Shown in pieces: positions 1 through 12,213 of a DNA stretch of 64,000 nt. This DNA is from Marsupella aquatica (taxonomy: Eukaryota > Marchantiophyta). The translations under genes were made by a program, and so were the position numbers. The stretch lies in NCBI GenBank assembly GCA_973895155.1, contig OZ316893.1, positions 4,712,001 through 4,776,000 of the forward strand, in the 5' to 3' direction. The notes below the pieces were generated by a model. It worked only from the letters and a program-made list of their open reading frames with translations. It was not told the origin of the DNA and searched no databases. Position 1 is the stretch's first letter. Every line of letters starts with the position of its first letter.

Positions 1-298
1 CCGGAGTCCCTTGTACTAGTATTTGTGGTTTAACAAAATGTATTCAAAAGTCTTCATATCAAGATCTAAATAGATCTCTATATATACATTGCATACTACG
101 CAAAGTATTTGGTAATGATAGTACCAAACTGTTAAAGTCACAAGTGGTGCTCAGTGAGTTCCAATGTGTTTGCCTTACTTCACTCACTCAACCTAGTTAA
201 TAACTTGTTTAGTCAGAGTGACTATTATTTTCCTCTCCTATAAGATACTGTGAAAATAATTAGTGGATCATTATAAAACAAAAACAATATATATACAA

Positions 299-330
299 GC
301 TCATACCCGTGCGTTGCACAACAGATGGTG
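299..330 (+). repeat. Dispersed repeat head, copy A (CCCGTGCGTTGCAC motif)
   Basis: The segment reads AAGCTCATACCCGTGCGTTG followed by CAC, then AT-rich sequence with repeated AAAGATGTC words. Closely related heads occur at 20884-20906 and, more diverged, at 55391-55412, each also followed by AAAGATGT words. This marks a dispersed element family, but I cannot define its ends. A CCCGTGC-rich start recalls some plant Helitron-type elements; that is only a resemblance. Confidence 0.5.
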
Positions 331-433
331 TGGCATAAAAGATGTCAATCGATGTATAAAAGAAATTGTTACGCAAAGATGTCAATGTGTAGAAGATGTT
401 GTTGCACAAAACGATTTCATTCTTAAAAGCAAG

Positions 434-512
434 TTGGACCTAACAGGCCCCCTCTGGCATCTTGTGGATTTAACAGTCCACCAAGATGCACCTGGGACTC
501 AACCGGGCCTAT
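434..512 (+). repeat. Hairpin-forming inverted repeat, left copy
   Basis: The core 457-489 folds on itself: GCATCTTGTGGA pairs with TCCACCAAGATGC around an 8-base loop, with outer GGCCC/GGGCC complementarity. The whole segment is the reverse complement of 1633-1714 with only a handful of mismatches. The pair could be ends or subterminal hairpins of one mobile element about 1.3 kb long. No transposase is visible between them. Confidence 0.65.
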
Positions 513-1632
513 GACGACCCATCATCCCCACTAGTTCTTGTGGGGACTTCTGACGCAGTAGGCAGCATAATATGCAGTAGTGCTTCACAGTACGGCACTC
601 CTGCAACTGGTAGGACTGCAGCGGAAATTTTAGCAGAGGTGGAAGGGACCTCAGTGGAAGGGGTAGTTGGGGAGGGATGTGCAACGCAGGAAGTGGTCTA
701 CGCAAACACAAGAGGGAAATGCAACTGAGAAATGCCATTTTTTGAACACACAGTGACTCACACCAAAAGCTTCAGAAAATGCGTCATTCAATTGCTGCTC
801 AATCCACAACTGAAGTGCTATCTAGCTCCAATGTGCTAGTCGCTGTCCATACCAATTTGAGTTTCCAATTTTAAGGCCTTAGCTTCTTGTCTTCTCTACT
901 TGATGTCTGCCATGGTTAAAGTATCAGATTTCAGAATGTAGCACTATGTATTGTAGGATTGTTCAGCCCCAATGTACTCCTGCAAGTGTCTCATTGGAAT
1001 TGCAAAACATTTCAATGCAAGGGAAGGGCAAATGAATCACAGTGCAAGATAACACAACATTGTGCTGCACCGTCCGGCAGCTACATAACGCCGCCGTAGA
1101 GCAAAAATTTTGTGCTGAGAGCCCCCCCTGCACTTCCATGGCGCCTTGAGTAATTAGTCGTAATTGAGAGAAATAGAGGCACATGTAGAAAATTGACTTT
1201 CCCTCTGCTGCCCCATGATACCCAACAACTGACATAATTTACTCAGAGGAGACCTCACAAAAACAAATCCAGACAGTCCAGGCTAGACTGGGGGCTAGAC
1301 AAGTACCAGAATTTGATAATTCCCCAAGTTTTCAACCCCCCTAAGAGAACCTACCAAGCAAGTCATTCCGCATTAATCTTTCTAATTATGAAGAGGAATT
1401 GCGGGCAGAATTCTCAATGCAAACAATAGATTCTGATTTGCATGCAACTCTTTCAATTGAAAACAACCCCTCTCTTGTTGCTGTTGAGCGCCTGGGTTGC
1501 TATTGTTTTGAGGGCCTTTGTTAAATTTTAACTGTTTTGGTCACAACTGCCCTGTACTTTGTGGTTAGGTGGTGTTCTTGTATATCGCTCTGATAGGCAC
1601 CCTATAAGAACAAGTGGCGGTGGACAGTCACA

Positions 1633-1714
1633 GGGCCCTGTTGAGTCCCAAGTGCATCTTGGTGGACTGTTAAGTCCACAAGATGCTAGAGGGAGCCTGT
1701 TATGTCCAAACTTG
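1633..1714 (-). repeat. Hairpin-forming inverted repeat, right copy
   Basis: This is the reverse-complement partner of 434-512. Its own core, 1654-1686, pairs GCATCTTGGTGGA with TCCACAAGATGC. Weaker inverted similarity continues inward, to about 560 on the left and 1570 on the right. AT-rich sequence with AAAGATGTC-like words follows to about 2050, as it does beside copy A of the dispersed repeat. Confidence 0.65.
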
Positions 1715-2905
1715 GCGGAAAAGATATTGTTGATATATGCAAAATACTAGTTGTTTGTGTAAAAGATGTCATTATGGAAAAAAAATCATTTTGCAAAAGT
1801 TATCATTGAGGAAAGGATGTCAGTTGTTAAGTAACAGATGGTGTTGCCTGAAAGAGGTATTTGCATAAAATATGTTGTTGCATAATAGAGCTTGTCTCAA
1901 AGATAGTTTCACAAAAGAGATTGTTGTGTTCAGCATTTCATTGCATAAAAGACCTTGCATAAAATATGTCATTGTGCAAAAACTATCATGAAAGAAAAGT
2001 CATTGTTATGTAAAAGCTAGAAATTGATGCATAAAAGAGGTCAAGAAGGGCATTCAGGCCTAGCCTAATAAGAGGCTCTATTTGGGCTTTAAGAAGAAAA
2101 TGTGGAAGAATGGCCTACTTAAAACTCAATTTCAGTTTCCGTTTGTACTTTTTGGCAAATGTGACAAACAGGATACTAAGGATTGACTTGGGTGGACCAT
2201 GTTTGGAACTTTGTGCAATTGGTGCGAAGTACTTGCCTGGGAGGTGGGAGGACCAGGGAGGACTAATTCTTCTTGATACTCCCCCCTCCACTTCCTCCTC
2301 CATCCCTCCTTTGTTCCAGTTTCTTTGTGCCTCCTCCTTATCTTGCTTCCTTCCCAGATTGTGTCGGCACTGCAAATTTCTAAGATGACCTCAGCAAAAC
2401 CAAGTAAGATTGCTTATTATAGTTTTTAATTAGTGGCTGCACACTTTAATGACAAATTATATCTGTGTGCAGTTTCTTGAGAAACATATCAATGTCTTTC
2501 ACTTTGTCATAGATCAGATGCAGAAATACAAAGGAGTCTATAATTTTTTATTGGACAACAATTATGTTTTCTTGCACAATGCAAAGAAAATGCTTGACAG
2601 TGAATAGCAAGGGAGTACTGAGCAGGGTCATTAAGCACTCTCTTTCGAGTCACGCCCTGGTAATGGGACATCATGGGCAATAATACTCCCCCCAGAAGGG
2701 CTTAGGCTGAAGTTTTTAGGGGCCATTATTGTACACAATATCCTAGTAAAAGGGCAATAATACAGGCCTAAGACATTTTAATTTTACTGTCATAACTAAA
2801 AGTGAAAGTGATTGAACACCCTAACCCAAATCTGGACCACTCTTCTCTGTAAAGCACCAAAAATTACAAAACTAAAAATCACAAAATCACAAAAGGCATT
2901 AAACT

Positions 2906-3110
2906 ACAACCACCCATAATGTAAGGGGGAAGTATCCAAGGTTGGTTCCTTTTTCCATATTTCACTCACTTCTTTCCTCTAAAGGGGGCATAAGACCACA
3001 ACTACCCATATATAAGGGGGAAGTGTCCAAGGCTGGTTCTTTTTTCCACATTCCACTCACTTCTTTAGTCTAAGGTGCCAGCGTCCTCCATATTCCACTC
3101 AGTTCTTTCC
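2906..3110 (+). repeat. Tandem repeat, about 92-bp unit, two copies plus a partial
   Basis: Two successive units share ACAACYACCCATA, then AAGGGGGAAGTRTCCAAGG, a T-rich tract and CACTCACTTCTTT. A third partial copy repeats ATATTCCACTCAGTTCTTTCC. The array ends roughly 550 bp upstream of the PsbP-like start codon, so it could fall inside that gene's promoter. Confidence 0.7.
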
Positions 3111-3668
3111 TCTCTAAGGTGCCCAGTATGCTCCACGATTTTAGGAAAAAAATATTGTTTTAGTGAAATTTAGACATTCTGGGTAACCCGTAGCCCTTGA
3201 AGGGCACTACAGTAGTACAGTACACACCTAGTGGGTCCACTTAAACCACAACTCGGTTCCTGAAGTCATCGTGGCACCGTGCCGAGCTCCAAAGGTGGGA
3301 CACAAATCGAGTCGATTGTATCTGTCCATCCATGTCAAATATCATTCTATCCATCCATCAACTAGAGTCCCCTATCGTCACAAGTGTACCACTGCCCGTC
3401 CGACTTCATCCATGGTAATGCAATCGCAGCAGCTGCAGCTTGCAGAGGAAAGTAAAACACCCCCCTCTTTAGGTGGGTGCACTCGAAGATCTTAGCTGCA
3501 CGAAAGGACAGGCAGAATGTGTTTGCTTGGGCTGAGGTTTGGCGCACAGTGGTAGCAAGAGAATTAAGCGAGCGAGGAGGCTTTGTTTTCGGCACAGCAG
3601 AGCAGGGCTTGCGGGTCTGTTATCATTTCGTTGAAGCTGTTGCAGCTGGTGTTGTTGTTTTGGAGGAG

Positions 3669-5858
3669 ATGGCCTCGGTTTCAGCTACGCTCGTTGGGGC
3701 TGTTCTCGGATCTGTTGCTGCGCGGCAGTCGGCTGCAACCCAGGTGACGATCTCGATGGGAGGCCATAGCGAGCGCACTTTGAGAGATTCGAGGACTGTC
3801 CGGTGCCGTTCCCCCCTTTTTTTTCCATTTCAGCTGGGTTTCGGGTGTTCGTATCAGTATATGAGGTCATTCAAGAGAATTTATGTGCAATTGCCCTGTT
3901 TCTGTGGCTGGAGAGACTCTAGATAATTTGAATCTTACAATTTTTGAGATGTTGCCAGGTCTGGTTTGGAATCCTCGTCAGGTTCGGAATCCTCGTCAGT
4001 CCAGAGGCGAGAAGTCTTGGGAAAAGCTGCAGCACTGATGATGTCTGTTGTATCACTTCCTGCTCTGGCTGCTGAAAACAATTTTACACTCTACCAGGAC
4101 GAGGAAGATAAATTCTCGCTCCTCGTTCCTCAAGGTAGTAAATGGGGGCTTTGCTATACTCTGGTTCTAAATTCTGACATCCATCATTTATTGTGGGATT
4201 TGGAGACTGTATGAGGGTCTGATAATTATTATATAGGGAGCGCCTTATAATGCTCAAAGTAGTGCTCTGGTGGGTTTTCTGAGGTCCATGCAATGGCCTA
4301 AATTCTTGAGACTCCTGAGCTCGGGTTCTGATTAGGTGTCTTTTGGATGCAGAATGGATGAAGGGAGAGGGCAATGCAGGAACGAGAAAAGTGACTGCCT
4401 TTTACCCTGAGAGTGACAGCTCTGCTAATGGTAAATCTCTTTACCTGAGAGTTGATGATTGTGGCGAAGTCATGCCCAATACTTTCAGCTACCATGCAAA
4501 AACCTGAGAAATAGACTACTCTGCTTCGAATTGGGATTAATAAACTATTTTAAAATAAGACAGCCTAAGGTACACTCAACGAATTTGCTTTCTCATGTTG
4601 CACAAGTCTGACACCTTGGCATTTGTTGATTATGAAGTCAACATTATTATTACTGGCCTTGGGGCGGATTATACAGCCTTGGGTTCCTTTGGTACCGTCG
4701 ACATCTTTGCTGAAAATCTGGTATGACAACTGCTGGTACTCTCTCAATTTACAAAATGGATGGGAGGATTGTTAGATATTTATTAGACATACGGTTCTAG
4801 AGCATTCGTATAGGGTGGGTGAGGCTGGATGGAAGAAGGGTGAAGACCAGCCTAAACATGGAACGGAATGGCTTGCCTGTTTGCACAGGTCAACAGTTTG
4901 GACAGAGCCTGGCAAAGGCCAAAGGGGCAAGCGGCCAAGTTGGTTGATGCACGTTCTAGAAATGGTATCTTTCGACACCTCATCCTATGACGGGGAGCTG
5001 AGTATTATTAATATCTTATGAACACCCGGGTCTGATTGGGGTTCAATGTGCATGTATTTCCTGAGCTTCTAGCGCATACAAGATCTGTGATCTTTCCCTG
5101 AAGGTGATCAAAAACACCATCCTTACTGTGTAAAAATCCCTAAAATCATAATTACGGGCTTGTCCAGTGACCACCCTGCTTCCCTCTTTCTCATAGGATC
5201 TTAGAAAAGTTGTCACGGAAGTCAATGATGTGTTCTGATGAAAACTCGCAATTCATTACAGGGATGTATTATGTCGAATACACGATACAAAAACCAGGGG
5301 AGGCAAAACGTCACTTGCTCTCAGTGGTCGGCATTGCATCCAACGGGTGGATCAATCGGCTTTATACGGTGACGGGCCAGGTACGATCTTGGTAGATTGC
5401 AATCTTAGAGACAAATTTATTGCGAATGGATAAACTCAATAGCATAAAATGTGAAAGCCGGATTAGGAGAGGTGTAGTAAGTAGGCAGTCCTGGCGGGTT
5501 TTGGTGGCCGATTTCCAACTACGCTTTCTATGAGAGGTCGAATTCCTTGCCATTTGTTGGTCAAATTGGAATCAATAATATCCTACTCAAAAGTCCGCTT
5601 TGTTGGATGCATGCAGTACTGGGAGGATGACGGTGACAAGTACAGACCAAGCCTCGAAAAGGTTACTCATTTAGCCTCGCACTCTCTGAGGACATTCTTC
5701 AATTTCGTAACCATGCTAATTCGCCAGAGATAATGGATAACAGATATGGTTTTATGGCTTCCGTTTAGGGAGATTTTCCTCTACGGTGTGCTGTCTGGCT
5801 CTTTATCAATGATTGTACTGTTCTCTTGCAGGCAATATCATCGTTTCGACTGGCTTAA
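3669..5858 (+). CDS. PPL1: PsbP-like protein 1 (PPL1-type), thylakoid lumen
   Basis: Assembled exons are 3669-3802, 3959-4134, 4353-4430, 4638-4720, 4889-4964, 5262-5380, 5617-5661 and 5832-5858. All introns are GT-AG and the phases agree, giving 245 residues. The N-terminus is Ser/Ala/Thr-rich, as in a chloroplast transit peptide. A twin-arginine segment follows (RREVLGKAAALMMSV, from R61), then PALA with likely cleavage before AEN near residue 83, typical of Tat-route lumen import. The mature part carries the PsbP fold: NFTLYQDEEDKFSLLVPQ, KVTAFYP, ITGLGADYTALGSFGTVD, LDRAW, YVEYTIQKPGEAKRHL and NGWINRLYTVTGQ. PPL1 proteins support photosystem II repair in angiosperms; the same role here is inferred. 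The exon 1/2 junction is the least certain because several CAG acceptors lie close together at 3957-3996. Confidence 0.92.
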
Positions 5859-7599
5859 ATTCTGGGTGAGGTTCTCTGAAGGGAGTCTCTGGCCAGAGTC
5901 TGCACCATTTTTTAGCCTTCGCAAGGAACAGCGTTGGCAGTGTTGGCCATTGTGATGCACATCATTCTGTCAAACAATAGAGGTCCTTTGAAGGACGCGG
6001 ACAGAGTCTGATTGGGAACTTTGTGTATCATAGCTAACCTCGAGAAAATCATGTACGTGCCGACCTGTGGGTTCCGTGGGAATTTGCCCACTTTCAGTGA
6101 CATCTTTCAGGTTACGAGACATTGCATTGTGAGCTCCCATGGGGCTGTTGGAATCCTAGTTCATTCGACAATGGTGCAGTTCTCATGCACTCGTCAATAG
6201 AACCTTTATATGGTAGCAATAATGCTTTAGGGTCGCATAAATTCGACGAGCCGAAACGTTTTGCCTTACGACATGTCTATTGTTACTTATTGTACTCTGC
6301 ATTATCTAGGGGGTTAGTCTTTCACGGGCGGCCCTCTCCTGCAAATTAATGGTGCGACTCGCGCCAGTGGGCGTTGTTAATCGATTCATGCACAACTCAA
6401 GTTAAAAATTTGGTACAGCCTCCCGTCGATGCACCTACTTCTCTGAATAGCACAGATTTGAAAAGTTAAATTTTTTTAACAATAGATTCAATCTAGTGTT
6501 ACAAGAACCGCAACGGCTCAGGACGGCCCCTTTCTCACCCTGGTTTCTGTGAAAACCAGAAATTCTCTGCTGAAGGGTTTTTGTGAAAAATGTTGGAGCA
6601 GTTGACCATTCAATCCCCTTTTCATAAGAAAACGCTCTCTCTTCGACACTCACGATGGCATTTGTAATCCGAGAAGGTCTGGAAGGTATCACTTAGGAAG
6701 CACGACAGCCCAAATTCTACGATAAGCCAACTCACTGCCAGCAATTTATTGTGAACAGTCGACAAGGACAGTTTAAAACGTTGGACAAAGGAGCAATTCG
6801 ACTCGACGACTAGCATGAAGGTAGGATTCATACCGCCAATTTTCGTACTAATTGAATTCTAAAACTCATACAATAATCAGAACATCAATCTACCACTGAG
6901 CTAATGGAGAACTTTAATTGAATCTGAAACTTGAAACCAATGTCGAGATAGACACATTCCAGTCGAGCCCCTCTCAAACTTAGGGGCCAATTTCCAAAAG
7001 CGTACTGTAACACAAATCTACACTTGTTGGAACCAGACGGAAGAGAAGCAATAATTACTGTCTGGAAACTACTTCTGTTGTCTGTGGGTAGTTTACTGTA
7101 ACGTGCTCTGTTTGGAGAGACCTTTGGAGACTAGAATATTCGGACAAATGAGAGGTCTGCAGAATCTTCCATCCTACCACTTAATAACAAGGATAGGGCA
7201 AAACCCTCGGTTCTTGTCTCTAAAATTAATGGGCCAATGTGATGCGGCAAGTGGGAACTACCACTTTTCAAGCAGAACCACTGGCGTATAGACTTAAAAT
7301 TTCACTTAGCGACGTCAGCCGTGAAAGACCTCAGCCACAGGCCCAATAGCAGACAAAGCCAATGAGAATTTGAGAATCCAAAGGAGAGGCTCTGGTTGCC
7401 CTTCAACTTGCAAGCTTACGGAAGGGCGGTAAGTCTGGGGAGAATTCCTGTCTTTTTCCTATCTGCAATGTTCACCTTGCCGAAAGGTAGAGAGTAGTTT
7501 CTTTATTTTCTCACGAAGAGGTACGTGCAGAGATCCCAGACCCCTTTTCCGAGAAGAGACGTTGAGGAGAGAGGAGGAGGTTCGTTTGGGATTTGCACA
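5859..7599. other. Intergenic; no gene recognised
   Basis: This lies between the PsbP-like stop and the pyrophosphatase start. Short open frames on both strands show no family motif. The last 100 or so bases before 7600 are probably the pyrophosphatase 5' untranslated region, which contains a purine-rich GAGGAGAGAGGAGGAGG run. Confidence 0.6.
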
Positions 7600-10500
7600 A
7601 TGGCAGCGACATTGAGAACGGCGGTGTGCAACGCGGCGGGAGCGCAGAGGTTTTGCGCGACCTCCTCTGCATTGAGAGTGGCACAGCCTACAAATGTGGG
7701 GTCTGCCTCGTCCTCCCTTCTCGGGAAGGGAAGGCTGTTGAGTTTCAGCAGAGGCAATAGGGGTCAGCCTGCTGTGATTCTGAAGCGTCGCAACGTGTAT
7801 GGATTGAGAGCGCTGTCGACAGGAGAATTTCCCACTCGGGAGGACGGCCAATCTGAGACTCTGGAGTATCGTGTGTTCTTCGCCGACAAGACTGGCAAGA
7901 CGGTCTCTCTCTCGCTCCACTATTCTCTTGTTTTCGGTTCTCCCCTTCTGTTTGTGACTGTGATTTTGACTGGGGAATTTTAGTGCAGCGTTCATCTCAT
8001 GGTCGAACTGGGAACCCGTGGACTTGAAAATTCTGCCATTCTTGCTTTCATTGTCTCGCTCCCCCGTTCTCTCGCTCTTGCTGCAAAGAGAGGGCCTGTC
8101 CATTTTGGGGGCATGTCTGGCTTGGGAATGTGCAGCAATGATTGGGTCAGCGTCAAAATCCTTCAAAATCCGTCCATGTGTACTCCGTGAAGCTCTTTTC
8201 TTGTAACTCTCTTTAGTGACAAGATGCACACCTTGCCCATTGTTGATCTGCGTGTGCACGGCCCTTTGCAAGTGCTTGCTCTTGGAAAACTGCTAATTCA
8301 ATGGAAATGAGTCAATGTCTTCACTGTAACCAGCTAGCCTACAATTAATTTTGGCCCCTTTTTGTGGGGTCGGCACTGCTGAAACCCCTACTTGACTTTA
8401 AGAGAAACATGTGGAAGTAGTGTGGACTCCAGAAACTCTTGACCCGTATTAAATGGTTGAGGGGTTCTGATCTCACGAGACATTTGTCATTCTCCTGTTT
8501 TGGATATCCTTCAGCTGAGTCTCGAGATTAGCAAGCTCGTGGTTTACCCAAGCGACTGCTCTGGGAAGATTTGTTGGTGATATTGTTTACTGTAAATTCT
8601 GTTTGCAGATTTCGCCTTGGCATGACATTCCCCTGAAGGCCGGAGATGGTGTGTACAATTTTATCGTTGAAATTCCCAAGGAATCAAGTGCAAAGTTTGA
8701 GGTTGCTACAGATGAGCCCAACACTCCAATCAAACAAGACACGAAGAAGGGAAAGCTTCGATTTTATCCGTACGTTATTCTTCTTCTGCTCTAATGTCAG
8801 AGCTGCGAAATGCCTACATTTCTCCTCCGAGTTTTTTCCGTCTTTTCCGTATTTCTGTTACTAGTTAAATTTCCAACGGTTGTTTACTGTGTTTATGTTG
8901 AGATCAGTGCTTTGAAAGGATTTTGCATTTCATTAATGCCATTCGAGTTGAACCACTTAGCTCTATCGTCTTTATCGATTGAGTCATGATGCCTTATGCT
9001 CACTTCGTGGCACGACTCTTACATATACCGTGAATGTTGAGCAATTCGTCGGTGGCGCATAAAGTTTTTATCTGCGATATTACTTTCGGCGTCTCAACCT
9101 AAGCAGCAGAGGATGGTTTGAGAAATTTATTTGTTTCTGGTGGTTGAGGACCCTGGGATTGGAGGTCGAGTATTTATTTGCCTCTTCTGGAGATTCTTAG
9201 ATATTGCGCTCGAAAAGTGTTAGACTGAGTGTTTGCTGGGGTTCTTTCATTTGATTTTTGAAGTGTACTTGTATCAGATATAACATCAATTGGAACTATG
9301 GACTCCTTCCTCAAACATGGGAGGACCCATCGCATGCCAACCCAGAGGTGGATGGTGCTTTTGGAGACAACGATCCAGGTCAGTTTTAATTCTTTGGTGT
9401 ATTCAGTTGTCATTCGAGGTTAGGTTTGCCTTCTCTCCTTGTGATTTCTCAAGGTAGCATACACTGTTGAATGCTGAGCCCATTCAAATCTGTGGTAACG
9501 AAATGGTTTCGTTGTTCTCTCAACCATGCTGAAATCATTGCAAGATGTTTATAGAGATCTATAATTAGTGAACTTCTGAAGGTAATTGTGAAAACCCGTT
9601 TCTCTTAAACCCTTTGTCGGGGCAGTTGATGTTGTGGAAATTGGAGAAAGGAGAGCAAAGATTGGAGAAGTTTTGAAGGTGAAGCCCCTGGCTGTCCTGG
9701 CCATGATTGATGAGGGGGAGCTAGACTGGAAGGTGGTTGCGATCGCTTTGGATGACCCCAAGGCAGCTCTTGTCAATGATATGGATGACGTAGAGCAGCA
9801 CTTCCCGGTAAGTATTGTGGCCCCTTCCAGACCAATTTATTGCCATTTCATGGCTGCGGTTGTCATGTGTAATATCCTATATTTGCGAACAACCTCATGG
9901 TCTGGTGGGGTGGGGGTTTAAGGGATGCAACTTTTTTTGTATTCTTTGATCGTCGCCGAACTTAGAAATTTTGCAACCGTCATAAAGATGAGCATTCAGA
10001 AGAACTTGCCAATTCATAGCGCTCTGGATTAAAGTGTGGTATTGATTTTGCCAGTGGGAAAAGAATGGAGGTTGAAGTGGATTTCTTTGAGTCTTCTGAA
10101 CTTTCTGAGAACCCTTCGCCTAATTTTGTGAAACAGGGAACTTTAACAGCCATCCGGGATTGGTTCAGAGACTACAAAATCCCCGATGGAAAACCGGCCA
10201 ATAAATTTGGTCTTGGCAACAAGGCGGCTGATAAGGTGATTTCCTCTTAAATGGTTCTGATCACTTTCGTCTCCACACAACAATGCTAGTGTTCATGTCT
10301 GTAGTTTCATGTAGTCGTGGGATCGTTATCAAGAAATCACCTTCATTCGTGCTTGTGGATGTTCGGCAGCTCAACTCAGCACCTTTCGTGTCTAGGATCA
10401 GAGGACCAGAGAATCCTTTTTCTGTTATTGCTTCGGTGATTACTCGTACAGATAATGGGTTCTTCACACTTTGTTGTCCTTCGGATGCTTGCCTTACGTT

Positions 10501-10617
10501 TTCTCCCCGGACTGTGTGGAACAGAAATACGCGCTGAAGGTCATTGAAGAAACGAACGGTGCGTGGGCAAACCTTGTGAAAAGGTCGGTTCCCGCTGGCG
10601 AGCTATCGTTGGTGTGA
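7600..10617 (+). CDS. PPA6: Soluble inorganic pyrophosphatase, chloroplast type (family I)
   Basis: Exons are 7600-7902, 8609-8769, 9278-9378, 9626-9807, 10137-10235 and 10525-10617. They are in phase and give 312 residues. The first 70 or so residues are Ala/Ser/Arg-rich with few acidic residues, as in a plastid transit peptide. The catalytic domain follows: [49 protein letters not shown], the family signature DNDPVDV at residues 185-191, [16 protein letters not shown], and [21 protein letters not shown]. The enzyme hydrolyses pyrophosphate to two phosphates with Mg2+ and pulls plastid biosynthesis forward. It resembles Arabidopsis PPA6 far more than the short cytosolic plant enzymes. The start at 7600 puts the targeting peptide directly upstream of the fold. 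No catalytic residue looks missing. Confidence 0.95.
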
Positions 10618-12213
10618 TTGGGGAAACTCAAGTTTTCCAATCAGGCATTGTCACACTCTTGTTTTTGGGGGTTGTAGGCAGAGTGTTGTACAGGCAATCC
10701 TTCGCATCAATTACTTCGTCTCTAGTACGTTTGGTACAAATTTTGACAGAGATAGGATTATGGAGTCTATTTTTGTGATCAGCCCTAAGGATTTTGAGGT
10801 AGTTAGCGAAGGATCTTAGGTTGGACCATTTTATTCATGGAACGTTCGGCTCTTTCTCATTTTTGTAACTTGGGAGTGTTTCCACGGTTTCACCTCTTAT
10901 TCAAATAGACGCACTTTGTGTTTGTCAAGTCTATCTCAGCGCTTGATGTTTTATCTTGGTGGATGAATTCATGAATGAGCGGTGGACTGTGTTCATAGTT
11001 TTCCTCTGGGAAGAGCCTCTCTGTTGCCTACATTCTGTATTGTTTAACTTGGAAGTGGTGAGCCACGGGCTCAGTAGACTCAAACTCTCCAGCACGGAAC
11101 AGCAAGAACAACTGCTAGATAGATCAGCTCCTGTGCAAGCTCAACCCGTTTTTTCCAGATGGACAGACAAGTTGAGCATTCATAAGAGTGTATCTGAATA
11201 GCCAGAGGCTCGAAATACAAGCTCTTGCTGGACAAGAGGATTACCGAAGGACATACAAGTTGAGTATACGCAGGAGTTTACCTGGATCCATCACCAGGAT
11301 ATGCGCCCTTTCCCCTTCATGGAGGATATCGTGCAGAAAGTAGTCAGTAAAATATTCTCGAGAGGTATCATGGTCGTGTTGAGAGAATGGCTTTGTTGTC
11401 GTTCCGCCCGACCGCCTAGGTCGTATCGAAGTCACTTTTAAGTTCTGAATCAACATTTCTCGAATTCGAATGGGAACAGATCCCCAATGTCGATCATACT
11501 GACGTCAACACAGATTTCGAATCAAAACATCTCCCAATATCAATCATAGCAAAGTCACTAGATTGCAAATAATTAGATCCCCAATCTCGCTCAGTGCCAA
11601 GTCACTTCACATCGTGAAGCAACACAGCCCGCAATGAGAACGAGGACGGAACCCTAATGTCGACCACTTCGAATCACGTTAGATTGAATCAACACATCCG
11701 GAACAAATGAGGACCAAACCCTAACGTCGATCAGTGCCCAGTCACGCACGTTACGTTGAGTCAAAATATCCCCCAATTTGGGTGAGAAAACACGTCCGCG
11801 TTTCGATCGAGAGAACACACACATCCGGATTGAAAGAGTGCGCACACCAAAAAGTTATGAGAAACACATTCCCAGTTTCGATTGAGAGAAGACACTCATC
11901 CGGATTGAATGAGAGCGCAGACTTACACATTCCCCGTTTCGATTGAGAGAACACTCATCCAGATTGACAAGAGAGCTCACACCCAAATGCTCTGAGGACA
12001 CATATCCGCATTGAGAGAGACGAAGAGCACAAGGATTGAGAAAACACGCAGATATACAGATTAAAAGAGAATGCGCATCCAAATGCTCTTAAAGAAAGTA
12101 ATGAACGTATCCGGAGAGAGATGAGGAATATCGTGTGTATGGATGATTGTAGGTGACGGATGGATTGTAGGACATACATTTGGGTTTAGATTGGTTTCCC
12201 CTGTGAGGGGAAG
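10618..12213. other. Intergenic; minisatellite in the distal part
   Basis: I see no coding region between the pyrophosphatase stop and the U2 snRNA gene. From about 11455 the sequence becomes a degenerate tandem repeat, annotated separately. The part before that shows nothing I can name. Confidence 0.6.
11455..12110. repeat. Degenerate minisatellite next to the U2 gene
   Basis: The 11.46-11.75 kb part repeats a phrase like CCCCAATGTCGATCA, AGTCAC and GATTGAATCAACACATC at about 70-80 bp spacing. The 11.77-12.10 kb part repeats TTTCGATTGAGAGAACAC, CATCCGGATTGA and GAGAGCGCACAC at about 60-70 bp spacing, ending in CATCCAAATGCTCT twice. Copies are strongly diverged and the period drifts. The array stops about 100 bp before the U2 3' end. 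Confidence 0.7.

Larger units (their letters stand above)
1..3668. other. Gene-free flank with repeats
   Basis: I recognise no gene here. The stretch holds the dispersed repeat head at 299, the paired hairpins at 434-512 and 1633-1714, a run of AAAGATGTC-like words at 1750-2050, and a tandem repeat at 2906-3110. The last few hundred bases should contain the promoter and 5' untranslated region of the PsbP-like gene; I can name no specific promoter element. Confidence 0.6.

Noticed and set aside
7459-8271. A 270-codon minus-strand open frame over pyrophosphatase exon 1
   Set aside because: It lies opposite a clearly coding exon and its intron, has no family motif, and reads as Arg/Ser/His-rich antisense sequence.
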